A stretch of DNA of 6,637 nt from Methanobrevibacter sp. UBA586 (GTDB lineage Archaea; Methanobacteriota; Methanobacteria; Methanobacteriales; Methanobacteriaceae), in contig DAII01000105.1 of assembly GCA_002496065.1 (NCBI GenBank), positions 414-7,050 on the forward strand. Reading direction: 5' to 3'. This document shows positions 5,654-6,637 of this stretch, piece after piece (position 1 is the stretch's first letter; each line of letters begins with the position of its first letter). The notes below the pieces were generated by a model, which was not told the origin of the DNA, did no database searches, and worked only from the letters and a program-made list of their open reading frames with translations. Made by a program: the position numbers and the translations under genes.

Positions 5654-6637
5654 ATGCCAAAAACAATGTCAGAAAAAATATTAGCTAGAGCTAGTGGTAA
5701 AGACGAAGTTGAGGCTGGAGATATTGTCATTGCAAATATTGATGTAGCAATGACACATGATTTAACTGGTCCTCTCGCAGTGCAATCATTTAATGAAATT
5801 GGAACTGAAAAAGTATGGGATCCATCAAAAATTGTAATCCCATTTGACCATCAAGTACCAGCGGACTCAATTGACTCAGCTAATAACCATATTGTAATGA
5901 GAAAATTTGTTGAAGAACAAGGTATTGATAATTTTTATGATGTAAATGCGGGCGTATGTCACCAAATTCTTCCTGAATTGGGTCATGTTGTGCCTGGAGA
6001 AGTTATTGTGGGAGCAGACTCTCACACATGTACCCATGGTGCATTAGGAGCATTTTCAACTGGTATTGGTTCTACTGATATGGCCATGGTATTTTCTGAA
6101 GGAACACTTTGGTTTAAAGTACCTGAAACTAACAGGTTTGAAATAACCGGTGAATTAAAAGATAACGTTTATGCAAAAGATGTTATTTTAAACATCATTG
6201 GCCAAATGGGTGTAGACGGTTCAACCTATAAAGCATGTGAGTTTGCAGGAGAGACCGTCTCCAACATGACTGTTTCAGATAGAATGGTTCTTACAAACAT
6301 GGCCATTGAAATGGGTGGAAAAACCGGTTTGGTGGAACCTGATGAAAAAACCATACAATATGTTGAAAGCCGTTCAAATAAACCTTATAATGTATTTAAA
6401 AGTGATAAAGATGCAGAATCAATGACTGTCTATGACATTGATGTCTCAGATTTAGAACCGCAAGTTGCTTGTCCTCATCATGTTGACAATGTAAAACCTG
6501 TAAGTGAAGTCGATCAGGAAATTGATCAAGTATTTTTAGGTTCCTGTACTAATGGAAGACTTAGCGATTTAAGAGATGCTGCTAAGATTTTAAAAGGAAA
6601 AGAAATAGCTAAAGGAACTAGAATGTTAGTCATTCCT
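5654..6637 (+). CDS. leuC: 3-isopropylmalate dehydratase / homoaconitase large subunit, C-terminus cut by window edge
   Basis: The large, iron-sulfur-bearing subunit of an aconitase-family hydro-lyase. With a separate small subunit it isomerises 2- to 3-isopropylmalate (leucine), or in methanogens homocitrate-type acids (coenzyme B). The first 328 of about 420 codons are present with no break. Visible motifs are [12 protein letters not shown] (32-43), FDHQVPADS (64-72), GVCHQILPE (100-108), the active-site stretch [14 protein letters not shown] (121-134) with [10 protein letters not shown] (135-144), AIEMGGKTG (217-225), [10 protein letters not shown] (273-282) and GSCTNGR (296-302), whose C298 is the first 4Fe-4S ligand. 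The other two cysteines would lie past the window edge. From memory, the sequence resembles the Methanocaldococcus leucine/citramalate-type paralogue more than the homoaconitase one, but these paralogues are close and the deciding small subunit is not here. It is divergent from the DUF2264 gene. Confidence 0.92.
   Translation, partial: MPKTMSEKILARASGKDEVEAGDIVIANIDVAMTHDLTGPLAVQSFNEIGTEKVWDPSKIVIPFDHQVPADSIDSANNHIVMRKFVEEQGIDNFYDVNAGVCHQILPELGHVVPGEVIVGADSHTCTHGALGAFSTGIGSTDMAMVFSEGTLWFKVPETNRFEITGELKDNVYAKDVILNIIGQMGVDGSTYKACEFAGETVSNMTVSDRMVLTNMAIEMGGKTGLVEPDEKTIQYVESRSNKPYNVFKSDKDAESMTVYDIDVSDLEPQVACPHHVDNVKPVSEVDQEIDQVFLGSCTNGRLSDLRDAAKILKGKEIAKGTRMLVIP

Noticed and set aside
1..6637. 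Mobile element, CRISPR array, tRNA or rRNA
   Set aside because: No spaced direct repeats, transposase or integrase motifs, terminal inverted repeats or GC-rich cloverleaf segments were seen; all but about 220 bases are covered by intact or edge-cut coding sequences.

Overview
The window looks like chromosomal DNA from a methanogenic archaeon of the Methanobacteriales, most likely Methanobrevibacter or a close relative. The evidence is very AT-rich DNA with A/T-ending codons, archaeal-style TATA boxes (TTTATATA type) rather than bacterial -35/-10 promoters, Shine-Dalgarno sites of the AGGTGA/AGGGG type, and an archaeal-type LeuC/homoaconitase large subunit. The genus is an inference from these features and family memory; no search was run.

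Layout, left to right. Positions 1-2078 hold a tight minus-strand operon, read rfbD > rfbA > rfbC, for dTDP-L-rhamnose synthesis. RfbC is cut by the left edge, and the missing pathway enzyme, dTDP-glucose 4,6-dehydratase (rfbB), is not in the window. A 78-bp divergent promoter region (2079-2156) with two palindromic TATA-like elements separates this operon from the plus-strand gene wecC (2157-3389), a UDP-N-acetyl-D-mannosamine dehydrogenase. Seven bases after wecC comes a TMEM175-like potassium-channel protein (3397-4278), probably on the same transcript. It converges on a minus-strand DUF2264 gene (4310-5545), with only 31 bp between them; this gap contains a hairpin plus U-tract facing the DUF2264 transcript. 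A second divergent AT-rich region (5546-5653) leads to the large subunit of 3-isopropylmalate dehydratase/homoaconitase (5654 to the right edge, incomplete).

How the genes fit together. The left half supplies two activated sugars, dTDP-L-rhamnose and a UDP-N-acetyl-hexosaminuronic acid, for surface glycans or cell-wall polymers. Their shared divergent promoter region suggests coordinated expression. The DUF2264 protein belongs to a family I associate with carbohydrate-linked loci, but its function here is unknown. The leuC-like gene belongs to 2-oxoacid chain metabolism (leucine, or coenzyme B in methanogens) and is probably unrelated. There is no gene-free stretch longer than about 110 bases. 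I saw no RNA gene, CRISPR array, insertion sequence or phage-like gene. I do not see a clearly new biological system; the points most worth a second look are promoter architecture, a probable leaderless gene, a variant TMEM175 motif and an uncharacterised DUF2264 protein.
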